DNA of 64,000 nt from Alcaligenaceae bacterium SAGV5 (GCA_009360345.1 SPDP01000001.1:248001-312000); one strand, 5' to 3'. Shown: positions 25,965-35,183, numbered from the stretch's first letter. The notes: generated by a model from the letters alone, not told the origin. Made by a program: numbers and translations.

Positions 25965-27074
25965 ATGGATAGCCACATCAGAAAAGACGTCAGTGCCGGG
26001 GGTGGAAATCCCTCGATCGAAGCGGGCCTGAGCAATTTGCTGGTCGATTGCGCCGGTATCAAGGACGGGCGGCGCGTGGTGCTGATCCACGAAGAAGGCA
26101 ATCCCGCCGTCGAGCACGACGTCGTCGCCGCGATCGAGCAGGGGGCGCGCGCGCTCGGCGCGACCGTGACGAGCCTGGGATGCGGCGAGCGGCTCGCGGG
26201 CCCCGAGGCCATTCCGCCCCACATCGTGGCGGCGATGGCCCAGGCCGACGTCACCATCCTCAGCCACTACATGGGCGCGATGCTGCGCCTGCGCCCGCCG
26301 ATCGGCGCGGGGGTCCACGTGCTCAACTACGCCACCAACGGGAATGTGCTCGGTTCACGCTGGGCGACGGTGCCGTATGGCGTATGGCTGGAAGCCGGCG
26401 ATGCCATCGCGCGCGAACTGCGCGGCGCCACGAGTTGGCGCGTGACTTGTCCGCTGGGCACCGATCTGCGAGGCAGCATCACGCCTCCTCCCGCGTCCGC
26501 GCCGTCGCAGCCGTTCACGGTGCTCACGTTTCCGATAGGCACGCACAACCCGATCCGCTCGCATGGGGCTTCCGGGCGGCTGGTGATCCGCTGGCTGGCA
26601 AGCTCCGCGAATCATGACATCGGCGACGGTCTGATCCTGCGCAGTCCGGTGACCGCCGAAGTGCGCGACGATCGCATCGTGCGTCTGGAAGGCGGCGCTG
26701 CGGAGGTCGCCAAGGCTGAATCGTTGCTGCACGACCTGGGGCGCAGGAACGGCGTCGATCCCATGCTCATCAACTCCTGGCACGCGGGCATCAATCCACA
26801 GGCCCGGCCCTGCTGCGATCCGGAAAAGGACCTGAACCACTGGCAGCTCATGTCGCACAACAACCCGCGCCTGATGCATTTCCATGCCGTCGGCCAGGCC
26901 ATGCCGGGCGAAATCTCGCTGCCGGTCCTGGATCCCGACATCTGGCTGGATGAGCGCCAGCTCTGGCGCCGGGGCGAATTCCTGCTGTTGAAGTCGCCCG
27001 CGATCCAGGACATCCTTGGGCGCCATCCGGGATCGGAAGACGCGTACGAGTTGAACCGCGAAGTCGGTGTCTGA
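25965..27074 (+). CDS. M29-like / 2,5-dihydroxypyridine dioxygenase-like enzyme
   Basis: This 369-aa protein resembles the superfamily that joins M29 aminopeptidases with the iron dioxygenase NicX. The visible basis is an N-terminal LLVDCAGIKDGRRVVLIHEE segment, alternating alpha/beta character, and a histidine-rich C-terminal half (WHAGINPQ, LNHWQLMSHNN, LMHFHAVGQ) that could hold a metal. I cannot assign a reaction. The ATG at 25965 has no clear ribosome site; an in-frame ATG at 25854 would add 37 poorly conserved residues. It heads an operon with a lactonase-like gene and a Bug gene under a divergent LysR, so a catabolic hydrolase or ring-opening dioxygenase is more likely than a peptidase. 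Confidence 0.5.
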   Translation: MDSHIRKDVSAGGGNPSIEAGLSNLLVDCAGIKDGRRVVLIHEEGNPAVEHDVVAAIEQGARALGATVTSLGCGERLAGPEAIPPHIVAAMAQADVTILSHYMGAMLRLRPPIGAGVHVLNYATNGNVLGSRWATVPYGVWLEAGDAIARELRGATSWRVTCPLGTDLRGSITPPPASAPSQPFTVLTFPIGTHNPIRSHGASGRLVIRWLASSANHDIGDGLILRSPVTAEVRDDRIVRLEGGAAEVAKAESLLHDLGRRNGVDPMLINSWHAGINPQARPCCDPEKDLNHWQLMSHNNPRLMHFHAVGQAMPGEISLPVLDPDIWLDERQLWRRGEFLLLKSPAIQDILGRHPGSEDAYELNREVGV

Positions 27075-27097
27075 CATCGCCACATCGGTATCCAGAC

Positions 27098-28084
27098 GTG
27101 TCATTTTCCGTTTCTCTTTCCGACGTTGAAACCGTCGGCCATGGCCTGCGACGGCCGGAATGCGTGCTGTGCAACCGCCACGGCGACATGTTCGTCGCGC
27201 ACCTCGGCCACGGCATCATGCATATCGCTCCGGACGGCACGCAGCGCGCGATCGGCAACCATGCCGAGGTGGACGGCGCGGCGTGGATTCCCAACGGCAT
27301 TGCGTGGATGCCCGACAATTCCTTTCTGGTCGCGAACATGGGGCCAGCGGGCGGGCTTTGGCGATTGACGCCCGAGGGCGCGCTCGAGCTGGTGCTGGCG
27401 GAGCTCGATGGCCTGCCCCTGGGAGCCACCAACTTCGTGATGCTGGACGATCGCGGCCGCACGTGGGTCACCGTCACGACGCGCCAGTGGCCGATCTCGA
27501 AGGCGTTCGCCGCGCTCGGCGGCCCGACGATGGACGACGGCTACCTGATCCTGATCGACGCGAAGGGGCCTCGCATCGTCGCCGACGGTTTCGCCTTCGC
27601 CAACGAAGTCCGGATCGATGCCGGCGGACGACACGTCTATGTCGTCGAGACGTTCGGCAGACGCGTCACCCGGTTCGCCCTGGAGGGCGATCATCTGGTG
27701 GATCGCACGGTTTTCGCCCGCTTCGGCCACGGCACTTTCGCGGACGGCGCCGCCTTCGATGCCGAAGGGCATCTGTGGGCGGCCAGCATCGTCAGCAACC
27801 GGCTGCTCCGGATCGCGCCCGACGGCAGCATGCAGACGGTGCTGGAGGAGCTGGATCCGCGGCATGTCGACAGGATCGAGCGCCGGCTGGCGGCAGGCAC
27901 GATCGCGCGCGAGGACGTTCAGCACACGCCCACGCGCGTCCTGAAGAACATCGCCAGCGTGACCTTCGGCGGTCCCGACTTGCGCACCGTGTACCTGGGC
28001 TCGCTGGGGGGCGACACCCTCGGCATGTTCCGTTCGCCCGTGGCCGGCGTCCCGCCGGTGCACTGGAACCAAAAATTTCGATAA
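27098..28084 (+). CDS. SMP-30/gluconolactonase-like beta-propeller protein
   Basis: This 328-aa protein has the repeated strand pattern of a six-bladed SMP-30/LRE propeller, with RPECVLCNRHGDMFVAH, PNGIAWMPDNSFLVAN, and FADGAAFDAEGHLWAAS as calcium- or zinc-site blades. Members hydrolyse lactones of sugars or of ring-cleavage products. It starts with GTG 23 bp after the M29-like gene and ends seven bases before a Bug gene, so all three form one transcript. There is no signal peptide, so it acts in the cytosol, probably on a product made by the first enzyme. Confidence 0.8.
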   Translation: MSFSVSLSDVETVGHGLRRPECVLCNRHGDMFVAHLGHGIMHIAPDGTQRAIGNHAEVDGAAWIPNGIAWMPDNSFLVANMGPAGGLWRLTPEGALELVLAELDGLPLGATNFVMLDDRGRTWVTVTTRQWPISKAFAALGGPTMDDGYLILIDAKGPRIVADGFAFANEVRIDAGGRHVYVVETFGRRVTRFALEGDHLVDRTVFARFGHGTFADGAAFDAEGHLWAASIVSNRLLRIAPDGSMQTVLEELDPRHVDRIERRLAAGTIAREDVQHTPTRVLKNIASVTFGGPDLRTVYLGSLGGDTLGMFRSPVAGVPPVHWNQKFR

Positions 28085-28091
28085 GGAGACG

Positions 28092-29066
28092 ATGATGAGG
28101 CTTGTTCACGGTGCCGCGGCCGCCTTGTTCGCATTCTGCATTTCGGCGCCCGCCATTGCGGCGGACGCCGACTATCCCAACCGTCCCGTGCGCATCGTCG
28201 TCACGACCCCGCCTGGCGGTTCCGTCGACGTGCTCGGGCGGCTCATGGCGGGCGAGCTGACCAAGAAGCTTGGCCAGACGGTGTTCGTCGAGAACCGCGG
28301 TGGCGCGAACGGCAACATCGCGGGGGAATTCGTGGCACGATCGCCGGCGGACGGCTATACGCTGCTGCAAACTTCCGGGGGCATGCTGACCACCAATCCC
28401 CACCTGTACCGGACCATGGCCTTCGATCCCCTGAAGGACTTCACGCCGATTACCCAGGTGGCGCTGAACCCGCTCTGGCTGGTCGTGCGCGCGGGCCTGC
28501 CGGTCAATACCGTGCCGGAGTTCGTGGCCTACCTGAAGGCCCATCCCAATACCGTCACCTACAGCACCGCCGGCAACGGCAGCGCCCTGCACATGGCCCA
28601 GGCCGAGTTCGCCCGCGCGACCGGCGTCACCGCCCGCCAAATTCCCTACAAGGGCGCCGGGCAGGCGCTGCAGGACGTCATCGCCGGCCAGGTCGATTTC
28701 ACCTGGGATCCGGGTCCGGCCCTGCAGCACCGTTCGTCCGGCAAGATCAGGATCATCGCGGTGGGCATGCCCAAGCGGTCGAGCGCGGCGCCCGACGTGC
28801 CTACGGTCGCGGAGTCGGGATACCCCGGGCTCAATACCGCCTCGGCGCATGCGCTGCTGGCGCCGGCCGGGACACCCCAGGACATCGTGAACCGCCTCAA
28901 CAAGGCGGCCGTGGAGATCCTGGGCAATCCCGACGTCGCGCAGCGGATCCGCGCCATGGGCATCGAGCCCATCGGCAATACGCCCGAGCGGGCGGCGGCC
29001 GATATCCGGCGGGAGTCCGAGCACTACAAGCAACTGATACGCGAGGCCAACATCAGCGTCGAGTAG
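28092..29066 (+). CDS. Bug-family substrate-binding protein
   Basis: This 324-aa binding protein has a signal peptide (VHGAAAALFAFCISAPAIA), PNRPVRIVVTTPPGGSVD, FVENRGGANGNIA, DGYTLLQTSGG and QIPYKGAGQALQD. AAGGAG before the ATG at 28092 gives strong translation. It is the last gene of the M29-like/SMP-30 operon and probably captures the substrate or sensing ligand of that pathway. The GANGN loop differs from the common GAGG. Confidence 0.92.
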   Translation: MMRLVHGAAAALFAFCISAPAIAADADYPNRPVRIVVTTPPGGSVDVLGRLMAGELTKKLGQTVFVENRGGANGNIAGEFVARSPADGYTLLQTSGGMLTTNPHLYRTMAFDPLKDFTPITQVALNPLWLVVRAGLPVNTVPEFVAYLKAHPNTVTYSTAGNGSALHMAQAEFARATGVTARQIPYKGAGQALQDVIAGQVDFTWDPGPALQHRSSGKIRIIAVGMPKRSSAAPDVPTVAESGYPGLNTASAHALLAPAGTPQDIVNRLNKAAVEILGNPDVAQRIRAMGIEPIGNTPERAAADIRRESEHYKQLIREANISVE

Positions 29067-29084
29067 GCCTGCGCGCGGCAGGCC
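29066..29084. terminator. hairpin between convergent Bug and decarboxylase-like genes
   Basis: Arms GGCCTGC and GCAGGCC (7 bp) with a 5-nt GC loop begin at the last base of the Bug stop codon. There is no T-run. Confidence 0.55.
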
Positions 29085-29103
29085 GTGCCCGGACGGTTCC
29101 CGG

Positions 29104-30096
29104 TCAGATCTTGAACGCCTCGAACGTCTCCGGCGCGAACAGATCTTCCGGCGCCAGCAGCTTCTTCGACAGTCCGCCCTGATGGTGGTAGCGCAGGAAG
29201 GTCTCCAGCGTCTTGCGGTTGTTCTCGAAGCCGTAGGCCCAGAAGTCCTCGCCCATTTCCTTGACCACCGCTTCCATGTTGCCCAGCAGCCAGGGATGCA
29301 TGATCTTGAGCGCCGCGGTCTCGCGCAGGTTCTGGTAGGCCACCTGCTGCGCCTGCGCGAAGGCCTTGTACAGCGACTGCGCGACCCAGCGGTTGGCCTC
29401 GTAGATCTCGCGGCGGATGACCAGCGTGTGCATGATGGGGAAGATCCCCGTGCTGCGGAAGTACTCGCGCTCGACTGCCTCGAAATCGGGGAACAGCCGC
29501 GTGACCTTGCCCTTGCCGGTCAGGAAGGTGGAGGGCATGCGCGCGGTGTGCAGGGCGTCGATCTCGCCGTCCAGCAGCATCTGCGACAGGGTCTGGGTGG
29601 GGCCGATCTGCTCGACCTTGATGTTGGGCGGCAGGTCGATCTTGAGCTTCTCGGGGCGGCCGGGCTCTTCCTCGCCGCCGGTGACGTAGGTCACGCTGTC
29701 CACGGGCACGCCGTAGTGTTCGTCCAGGATGCCGCGGATCCACACCGGCGCGGTCATCTGGTACTCGGGCGTGCCGATGCGCTTGCCGATCAGGTCCTTG
29801 GGTTCGCGGATGCCCGCGTCCGCGTTCACGTAGATGCACGAGTGGCGGAAGAAGCGCGAGGGGAAGATCGGGATCGCGATGAAGGGCCGCTCGGGCTTGA
29901 ACAGCGACACCGTGTAGGACGACAGCGACATCTCGGCCACGTCGAACTCGCGATGCCGCAGCATGCGGAAGAAGGTTTCCTCGACCGGCATGTTCAGGTA
30001 GTTCAGGTCGATGCCGTCGGGAACGACGGTACCGTCCATCAGCGCGCGGGTGCGGTCATAGTCCCAGCAGCCCAGGGAAAGTCTCAGTTTGGACAT
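29104..30096 (-). CDS. 4,5-dihydroxyphthalate decarboxylase-like protein
   Basis: This 330-aa protein matches the family annotated as 4,5-dihydroxyphthalate decarboxylase, which would yield protocatechuate from 4,5-dihydroxyphthalate. Signature segments are LSLGCWDYDRTRALMDG, ETFFRMLRHREFDVAEMSLS, and IGTPEYQMTAPVWIRGIL. The fold is that of a type II periplasmic binding protein, and many relatives are described only as ABC-type binding proteins; this one has no signal peptide, which favours a cytosolic enzyme. It lies 31 bp downstream of a Bug gene on the same strand. The phthalate-type Rieske oxygenases at 17582 and 20227 are compatible with phthalate breakdown but not linked to it. Confidence 0.7.
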   Translation of the reverse strand: MSKLRLSLGCWDYDRTRALMDGTVVPDGIDLNYLNMPVEETFFRMLRHREFDVAEMSLSSYTVSLFKPERPFIAIPIFPSRFFRHSCIYVNADAGIREPKDLIGKRIGTPEYQMTAPVWIRGILDEHYGVPVDSVTYVTGGEEEPGRPEKLKIDLPPNIKVEQIGPTQTLSQMLLDGEIDALHTARMPSTFLTGKGKVTRLFPDFEAVEREYFRSTGIFPIMHTLVIRREIYEANRWVAQSLYKAFAQAQQVAYQNLRETAALKIMHPWLLGNMEAVVKEMGEDFWAYGFENNRKTLETFLRYHHQGGLSKKLLAPEDLFAPETFEAFKI

Positions 30097-30127
30097 AAGC
30101 GGCCTCGATAGAGTGAAGGTTGGACGG

Positions 30128-31102
30128 TCATTCGATGCGGATGTTGGCTTTGCGGATGACGGCGCCATAGCGGTCGATGTCGGAGCGGATCTTCTGTCCG
30201 AACTGCTCGGGCGTGCCGCCCACCGGCGTGAGGTAGCTGGTGGCCAGCGTCGATTGCACCTCGGGCTTCTTCAGGATGGCGTTCACGGCCGAGTTCAGCC
30301 TGGCGACGATCTCGCGCGGCGTGCCCGCCGGGGCCAGCATGCCATACCAGATGTCGATGTTGAAACCGGGGAAGCCTTGCTCGGCGCCGGTGGGCAGGTC
30401 GGGCGCATAGGGCGTGCGCTGGTCCGCCGCGACGGCGTAGACGCGCATGCGGCCGTCCTTGAGGTAGCCCGCGATGTTGGTCAGCGTGATGAAGATCAGG
30501 TCGACCTGGCCGCCCAGCACGTTGGGCACCGAGTCCGAGCAGCCCTTGTACGGCACGTGGGTGACGTCCACGTCAGCCTGCTGCTTGAACATCTCGCCCG
30601 CCAGGTGCAGCGCCGAGCCGGTGTCGCAACCGGCGTAGGACAGCTTGCCCGGGTTGCTCCTGGCGTAGGCCACCAGATCCTTGAGCGACCTGGGCGCGAG
30701 ATCGGCGCGCGCGCCCAGCACCGCCGGCGTGGTGCCGATCTGGACCACCGGCGCGAAGCTCTTGAGGGTGTCGAAGGGCAGCTTGTTCATCAACGTGTGG
30801 TTGATGGTCATGGTGTTGGGGATGATGGCCAGCGTGTAGCCGTCGGCCGGCGCCTTGGCCAGCAGGTCCAGCCCGATGTTGCCGCCTGCCCCGGGTTTGT
30901 TCTCCACGACGAAGGTCTGGCCCAGTTCGGCGCGCAGGTGCGTGGCGATCAGGCGAGCGGCCGTGTCCACGCCGCCGCCCGCGGTCACGGGCACGATGAC
31001 GCGCACGGGCTTGGCGGGATAGTTGTCCGCCATCGCCAGGGGCGAGATGGCGGACGCGGCCACGGACAAGGCGGCGAACAGGGCGCGTGCCGATGATTTC
31101 AT
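30128..31102 (-). CDS. Bug-family substrate-binding protein
   Basis: This 324-aa binding protein has a signal peptide (ALFAALSVAASAISPLAMA), PAKPVRVIVPVTAGGGVD, FVVENKPGAGGNIG, DGYTLAIIPN and HVPYKGCSDSVPN. The ATG at 31102 is preferred because GGAG lies six bases upstream; an earlier ATG at 31114 overlaps that site. Two unusual cysteines (AGCDTGS and YKGCSD) may form a disulfide. It is first in a two-gene unit with the decarboxylase-like gene and lies downstream of a LysR gene. Confidence 0.92.
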   Translation of the reverse strand: MKSSARALFAALSVAASAISPLAMADNYPAKPVRVIVPVTAGGGVDTAARLIATHLRAELGQTFVVENKPGAGGNIGLDLLAKAPADGYTLAIIPNTMTINHTLMNKLPFDTLKSFAPVVQIGTTPAVLGARADLAPRSLKDLVAYARSNPGKLSYAGCDTGSALHLAGEMFKQQADVDVTHVPYKGCSDSVPNVLGGQVDLIFITLTNIAGYLKDGRMRVYAVAADQRTPYAPDLPTGAEQGFPGFNIDIWYGMLAPAGTPREIVARLNSAVNAILKKPEVQSTLATSYLTPVGGTPEQFGQKIRSDIDRYGAVIRKANIRIE

Positions 31103-31343
31103 GCAGGTCTCCATCTGTGCTTCTTCAATGACTCGTACCGACCCCCATGCCACGCCGGGCACGGTCGTTCGCGGGATGGGGGGATGTGCGCGCCGGTGCG
31201 TGGGTCACCACGCCCGGTGCGTCCTGGAGGCGCCGGGTGTTGCCAGCGGCCCCGTCGGGGCGGCTGGCGGCGCTGCGGAAATTCTAAGTCGGGAAGGAGG
31301 GCGGAAACCGGTTGCGGGCCATGATTAATACTGATCGCAGCGA

Positions 31344-32255
31344 TCACCGATCGGTATCGCCCGCCCGCGGGATACGGTCCGGCAGTCTGCGGATGTGCGT
31401 GCGCAGCACATCCAGGAACAGGGCGGACGCCGTGGTGAGCGGCCGGCGCGGATGCGTGACGCAGATGATCTGCCGTGTCATGGCCGGTGCTTCGATGGTG
31501 CGCACGCGCAGCGACGAACGGCGCGCATGGCGACGCACCACGGTAAGGGGCAGGATGGCATGGAGTCCCGCATCCTCGGCCAGGCCCAGCAGCGCCGTCA
31601 TCGAATAGATCTCGAACACGGGCTTGAACACCAGGTTCTCCTGGCGCGCGTAGTCTTCCAGGATCTCGCGCAGATTGTGTTCGCGCGGCGTGAACAGCAG
31701 CGGCAGGGCGGCGACGGCCGACAGCGGCAAGGCCGGCGGCACGGTATCGTCGTCCGGGCCGACCAGCACGAGTTCATCGTCGATGATGGGTTCGACGCTG
31801 AGCGAGAACGGCCGGCGCGGCTTGTCCACGATGGCGGCGTCGATCTTGCCGGCAGCCACCCAATCGAGCAGCGGCCCGTTGGTGACGGTGACGTTCACCT
31901 TGGGATAGGCGCGCGCGAAATCGGTCAGCGCCTCGCTCAGCACGCTTTCGGCCAGCGATGAGATCATGCCGATCGCCACTTCGCCGCCCACCTCGCCGCC
32001 GCGCAAGGTCATCTGCTCGCGTGCCTGCGAGAGATCCCGAAGGATGGGCAGGTATAGCTGGTACATGCGCCGCCCCGCTTCGGTCGGCTCCATGCCGCGG
32101 GCGCTGCGGATGAACAGTTTCTGGCCCAGTTCCTCTTCCAGCTTGACGATCTGCGCGCTCAGCGCGGGCTGCACGACGTTCACGCGGCGCGCCGCGCCCG
32201 TGACGGTGCCTTCCTCGAAAAGGCAGATGAAATACTGGATCTGGCGAAGTTCCAA
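31344..32255 (-). CDS. LysR-family transcriptional regulator
   Basis: This 303-aa LysR protein has an N-terminal HTH (MELRQIQYFICLFEEGTVTG with ARRVNVVQPALSAQI) and an effector domain of the CynR/CbbR-like type. It lies about 240 bp upstream of the Bug/decarboxylase-like pair on the same strand and is their likely regulator. The 240-bp gap contains only a weak inverted repeat (ATACTGATCG with CGATCGGTAT) around its stop codon. Confidence 0.9.
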   Translation of the reverse strand: MELRQIQYFICLFEEGTVTGAARRVNVVQPALSAQIVKLEEELGQKLFIRSARGMEPTEAGRRMYQLYLPILRDLSQAREQMTLRGGEVGGEVAIGMISSLAESVLSEALTDFARAYPKVNVTVTNGPLLDWVAAGKIDAAIVDKPRRPFSLSVEPIIDDELVLVGPDDDTVPPALPLSAVAALPLLFTPREHNLREILEDYARQENLVFKPVFEIYSMTALLGLAEDAGLHAILPLTVVRRHARRSSLRVRTIEAPAMTRQIICVTHPRRPLTTASALFLDVLRTHIRRLPDRIPRAGDTDR

Positions 32256-32321
32256 GGCGGTCGTCTCGGGCAGCGGTATATCCGATTTTATCGGTACCGG
32301 CGCCCAAGAAGGGCCGCCGCG

Positions 32322-33266
32322 TCAGTCCAGCAGGGCGGCCAGCGCCTGCGCGCTCTGGACGGCGACGCGCCGGCTGGCGGCGCTGTCGGCCACCCAGCGC
32401 AGGAAACCGTGCGGCATGCCCGCCGCGCGCACCAGTTCGCACGCGGCGCCCGCCGCCCTCAGGCGATCGGCCAGGATCTCGGCGTCGCTGCGCAGCGGGT
32501 CCAGTTCGGCGGCGATGGCCACCGCCGGCGGCAGGCCGGTAAAGTCCGGCGCCAGCAGCGGTGCGGCCCGCCTGTCGTCCGGGCCGGGCTCGCGCCCCAG
32601 GTAGTCGCGCAGGATCCGCCGGCAGCGCGCACGGGTCAGCAGCGGGGCGTTGGCGTTCTCGCGGTACGAGGGGGTCTCGAAATCGATGCCGATGATGGGA
32701 TAGGCCAGCCACATCGCCCGCAGCGGCATGCGGCCACGCGTCTCCAGCGCCGCCGCCAGGGCCAGGTTCGCGCCGGAGCTGTCGCCGCCCACGGCCAGGC
32801 GCGCGGGGTCGGCGCCCAGCGTCTCGGCCTGGGCGTGCAGCCATCGCAGCGCGCCCACGGTGTCGTCGAACGCGGCCGGGAAGCGATGCTCGGGCAGCAC
32901 GCGATAGTCCACGCTGGCCACCATCACGCCGGCTTCCATCGCCAGCAGGCAGCAGGTGGCGTCGTGGCTGTCGAGGTCGCCGTTGGTGAAGGCGCCGCCA
33001 TGCAGGTAGAGCAAGGCGGGCGGGCGCGGCCGGCGCGGGCGGTACAGGCGCAGCGCCAGCGGCGCGCCGTCGACGGTGATGCCGACATCCTCGATGTCCA
33101 GCGCTACCGGCGGGCGCCGCAGCGGCTGGCGCGCGCGCAGGAAGGCGGCACGTACCTGGGCGGGGTCCAGCAGATGCGAGGGCGTGGTCTCGGCTTCGAC
33201 CAGGCGCAGGACGCGCGGCGCGATGTCGGGATCCAGTCGGGCAAGCAGGGCTTCGTCAGGCTTCAT
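32322..33266 (-). CDS. alpha/beta hydrolase, hormone-sensitive-lipase type esterase
   Basis: This 314-aa esterase of the HSL/bacterial family IV group hydrolyses short carboxylic esters. The oxyanion-hole motif is HGGAF at 89-93 (HGGG in most members), the nucleophile is S163 in GGDSSG, and the acid and base are D256 (AELDPL) and H286 (GMPHGF). The ATG at 33266 follows GGGAG. It has no signal peptide. It lies upstream of the LysR gene on the same strand with 66 bp between, so a shared transcript is possible but unproven. Confidence 0.9.
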   Translation of the reverse strand: MKPDEALLARLDPDIAPRVLRLVEAETTPSHLLDPAQVRAAFLRARQPLRRPPVALDIEDVGITVDGAPLALRLYRPRRPRPPALLYLHGGAFTNGDLDSHDATCCLLAMEAGVMVASVDYRVLPEHRFPAAFDDTVGALRWLHAQAETLGADPARLAVGGDSSGANLALAAALETRGRMPLRAMWLAYPIIGIDFETPSYRENANAPLLTRARCRRILRDYLGREPGPDDRRAAPLLAPDFTGLPPAVAIAAELDPLRSDAEILADRLRAAGAACELVRAAGMPHGFLRWVADSAASRRVAVQSAQALAALLD

Positions 33267-33322
33267 GGAACTCCCAAAAGCGCGTCGTTTCTCCCCTTGC
33301 ACATGATGCGCCGCGTGTCGAT

Positions 33323-33402
33323 CCAGGGTGCCGCGGATCCGGCTCAGCCGGTCCGCCGGCGCCGCCCTCTTGAGGGGGGCATGAAGCGCGCAGGGGGTGG
33401 GT
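33323..33402. repeat. dispersed GC-rich repeat, copy 3
   Basis: CCAGGGTGCCGCGGATCCGG starts the unit, followed by the hairpin GGATCCGGCTCAGCCGGTCC, then GCCGCCCTCTTGAGGGGGGC and AGGGGGTGGG. Unlike copies 1, 2, 4, 7 and 8 its C-rich end does not abut a gene 3' end; it sits between two divergent genes. Confidence 0.75.
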
Positions 33403-33505
33403 TGATTATGATAGGGCCGCTTCCTTGCCGCCGCGCCATATTTCCGCGGTCCAGGGGCCATGCCGCCAGGGTATGGTGGACGATTCGGAGGGAATGGCAA
33501 GCGCC

Positions 33506-34453
33506 ATGGATATTCGTCAACTGAAGTACTTCGTGACCGTCGCCGCGCACGAGAATTTTTCCAAGGCGGCGCAGCAGCTCTTCATCGCCCAGCCGGCCTT
33601 GAGCCGGCGCATACGCATGCTGGAGGACGAACTGGGCGTGCGGCTGTTCGAGCGCCACCTGCGCGGCGCGACGCTCACGCCCGAGGGGCGCCGCCTGCTG
33701 GACCGCGCGCAATACCTGCTGCGCAGTTTCGACCAGCTCAAGAGCGATGTGCACGATACGCAAGGACCGGCGTCCGGCCCGGTCATCATCGGCATGACGC
33801 CCAATTACGTATCCGTGATCGGCGCCGCGCTCACGATCGCGATCAAGCAGCGCTTTCCCGACGCGCAGCCCCATATCGTCCAGGCCTTCAGCCCGGCCAT
33901 GCACGACATGCTGCGCGACAACGCGGTCGACATCGCGCTGCTGAGCGGCGCCACGCCGGCGCCGCCGCCCGCGCACATGCTGGCCGTCGAGCCCCTGTTC
34001 GAGGATCGCCTGTGCCTGGTGGGGCGCGCGGGCGATCCGCTGCTCGCGCGCAACGAGATCCCGGTGCGCCAGCTGCGCGGCCTGCCGCTGATCCTGACGG
34101 GCGTGTCGCGCGCCGGCATACGCAACGAGATCGAGGCCCTGGCCGCGCGCCAGCGGGTACCCCTGCGCATCGAGGCGGAAGTCGGCGCCTTCGCGCTGGC
34201 CGCGCAGCTGGTGCGCCGGGGCATGGGCTACACCGTCTACCTGCCGTCCAGCGTCGCGCTGGAGTCCGGCCTGGCGGCGGTGCCCATCGCCGGGCTGTGG
34301 TTGCAGCGCAGCCTGGCCTGGCCGGTATCGCGCCCGCTGTCGCGCGTGGCCAGCGAGGTGTTGCCCATGGTGCGCGAGCTGATCATGGCCCAGGTCGAAC
34401 AGGGGCAATGGCAGGGCGCCCGGGCCGTGGGCCGCAGACGGCCGCGCGGCTGA
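33506..34453 (+). CDS. LysR-family transcriptional regulator
   Basis: This 315-aa LysR protein begins MDIRQLKYFVTVAAHENFS, with the HTH in KAAQQLFIAQPALSRRIRML and a C-terminal effector domain. The start at 33506 gives the standard family N-terminus; GGAGGG at 33487-33492 is somewhat far (13 bp) and favours neither this nor the in-frame ATG at 33494. It is followed by a cupin-Bug-aldolase gene set in the same direction, which it probably controls. Confidence 0.88.
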   Translation: MDIRQLKYFVTVAAHENFSKAAQQLFIAQPALSRRIRMLEDELGVRLFERHLRGATLTPEGRRLLDRAQYLLRSFDQLKSDVHDTQGPASGPVIIGMTPNYVSVIGAALTIAIKQRFPDAQPHIVQAFSPAMHDMLRDNAVDIALLSGATPAPPPAHMLAVEPLFEDRLCLVGRAGDPLLARNEIPVRQLRGLPLILTGVSRAGIRNEIEALAARQRVPLRIEAEVGAFALAAQLVRRGMGYTVYLPSSVALESGLAAVPIAGLWLQRSLAWPVSRPLSRVASEVLPMVRELIMAQVEQGQWQGARAVGRRRPRG

Positions 34454-34575
34454 GCCGGATCCGCCATGCCGCGCCGGCATGGCGGGCATAGCAAATCGAT
34501 AATTTATCGCCGCCGCGCACGCGGCCATGATGTGCGCATCGCGGCCTTTCCGGCCACGACCGTGAAGGAGCATCC

Positions 34576-35139
34576 ATGGCCAGTCCATTGCTAGAAACCA
34601 TCGCCCGCACGCGGGTCGCGCGCTTCTCCGAACTCAAGCCGTTCAGCCTGGCGTTCGTCGATTCGCTGTTGCCCGAAGGGCGCAAGAAGAACCTCAAGGT
34701 GATCGGCCGCGGCGTGGTCGAGAACGCCGACATGCAGCCGCCCATCACCGAGGACCATGGCTTCACCATTTCGTACATTGTCGTGCCGCCCGGCGGCGGC
34801 GCCGGCCTGCATGCGCACAAGACCGCCGAGGTATTCATACCCATCTCCGGCCCCGTGCACGTGCTGATCGGCGACGACAAGGAAGAGCTGGTGCTGCAGC
34901 CGCTGGACGTGATCTCGGTGCCGACCGGCGTGATGCGCGGCTTTCGCAACCATGGCGAGCGCGAACTGACCATGCTCGCGCTGGTGGGCGGGCACACCGG
35001 CGGCGGGGCGGTCACCTGGCACGACGAGGTGCTGAACCGGGCCGCGGCCGAGTCGGGCCTGGCGGTGGACGAGAAAGGCAACCTGAAACGGCTGCCCAAT
35101 TTCAAGATGCCCGGGGACGTGGAAGGATCCGTCCTCTGA
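34576..35139 (+). CDS. cupin-domain protein
   Basis: This 187-aa protein has one cupin barrel: motif 1 in GLHAHKTAEVFIPISG (two His and a Glu as metal ligands) and motif 2 in PTGVMRGFRNHGE. Such small cupins are isomerases, dioxygenases or decarboxylases of organic acids; the exact reaction cannot be read. It is the first of three genes (cupin, Bug, class II aldolase), preceded by AAGGAG. No signal peptide is present. Confidence 0.8.
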   Translation: MASPLLETIARTRVARFSELKPFSLAFVDSLLPEGRKKNLKVIGRGVVENADMQPPITEDHGFTISYIVVPPGGGAGLHAHKTAEVFIPISGPVHVLIGDDKEELVLQPLDVISVPTGVMRGFRNHGERELTMLALVGGHTGGGAVTWHDEVLNRAAAESGLAVDEKGNLKRLPNFKMPGDVEGSVL

Positions 35140-35183
35140 CATCGCCGCCATGTCCGCCACGAGGCGGGAGAGGGGAGACGATC

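Noticed and set aside
31328-31356. Inverted repeat ATACTGATCG/CGATCGGTAT at the LysR stop as a terminator
   Set aside because: It needs a T-G wobble pair and is not followed by a T-run, so I do not count it as a feature.
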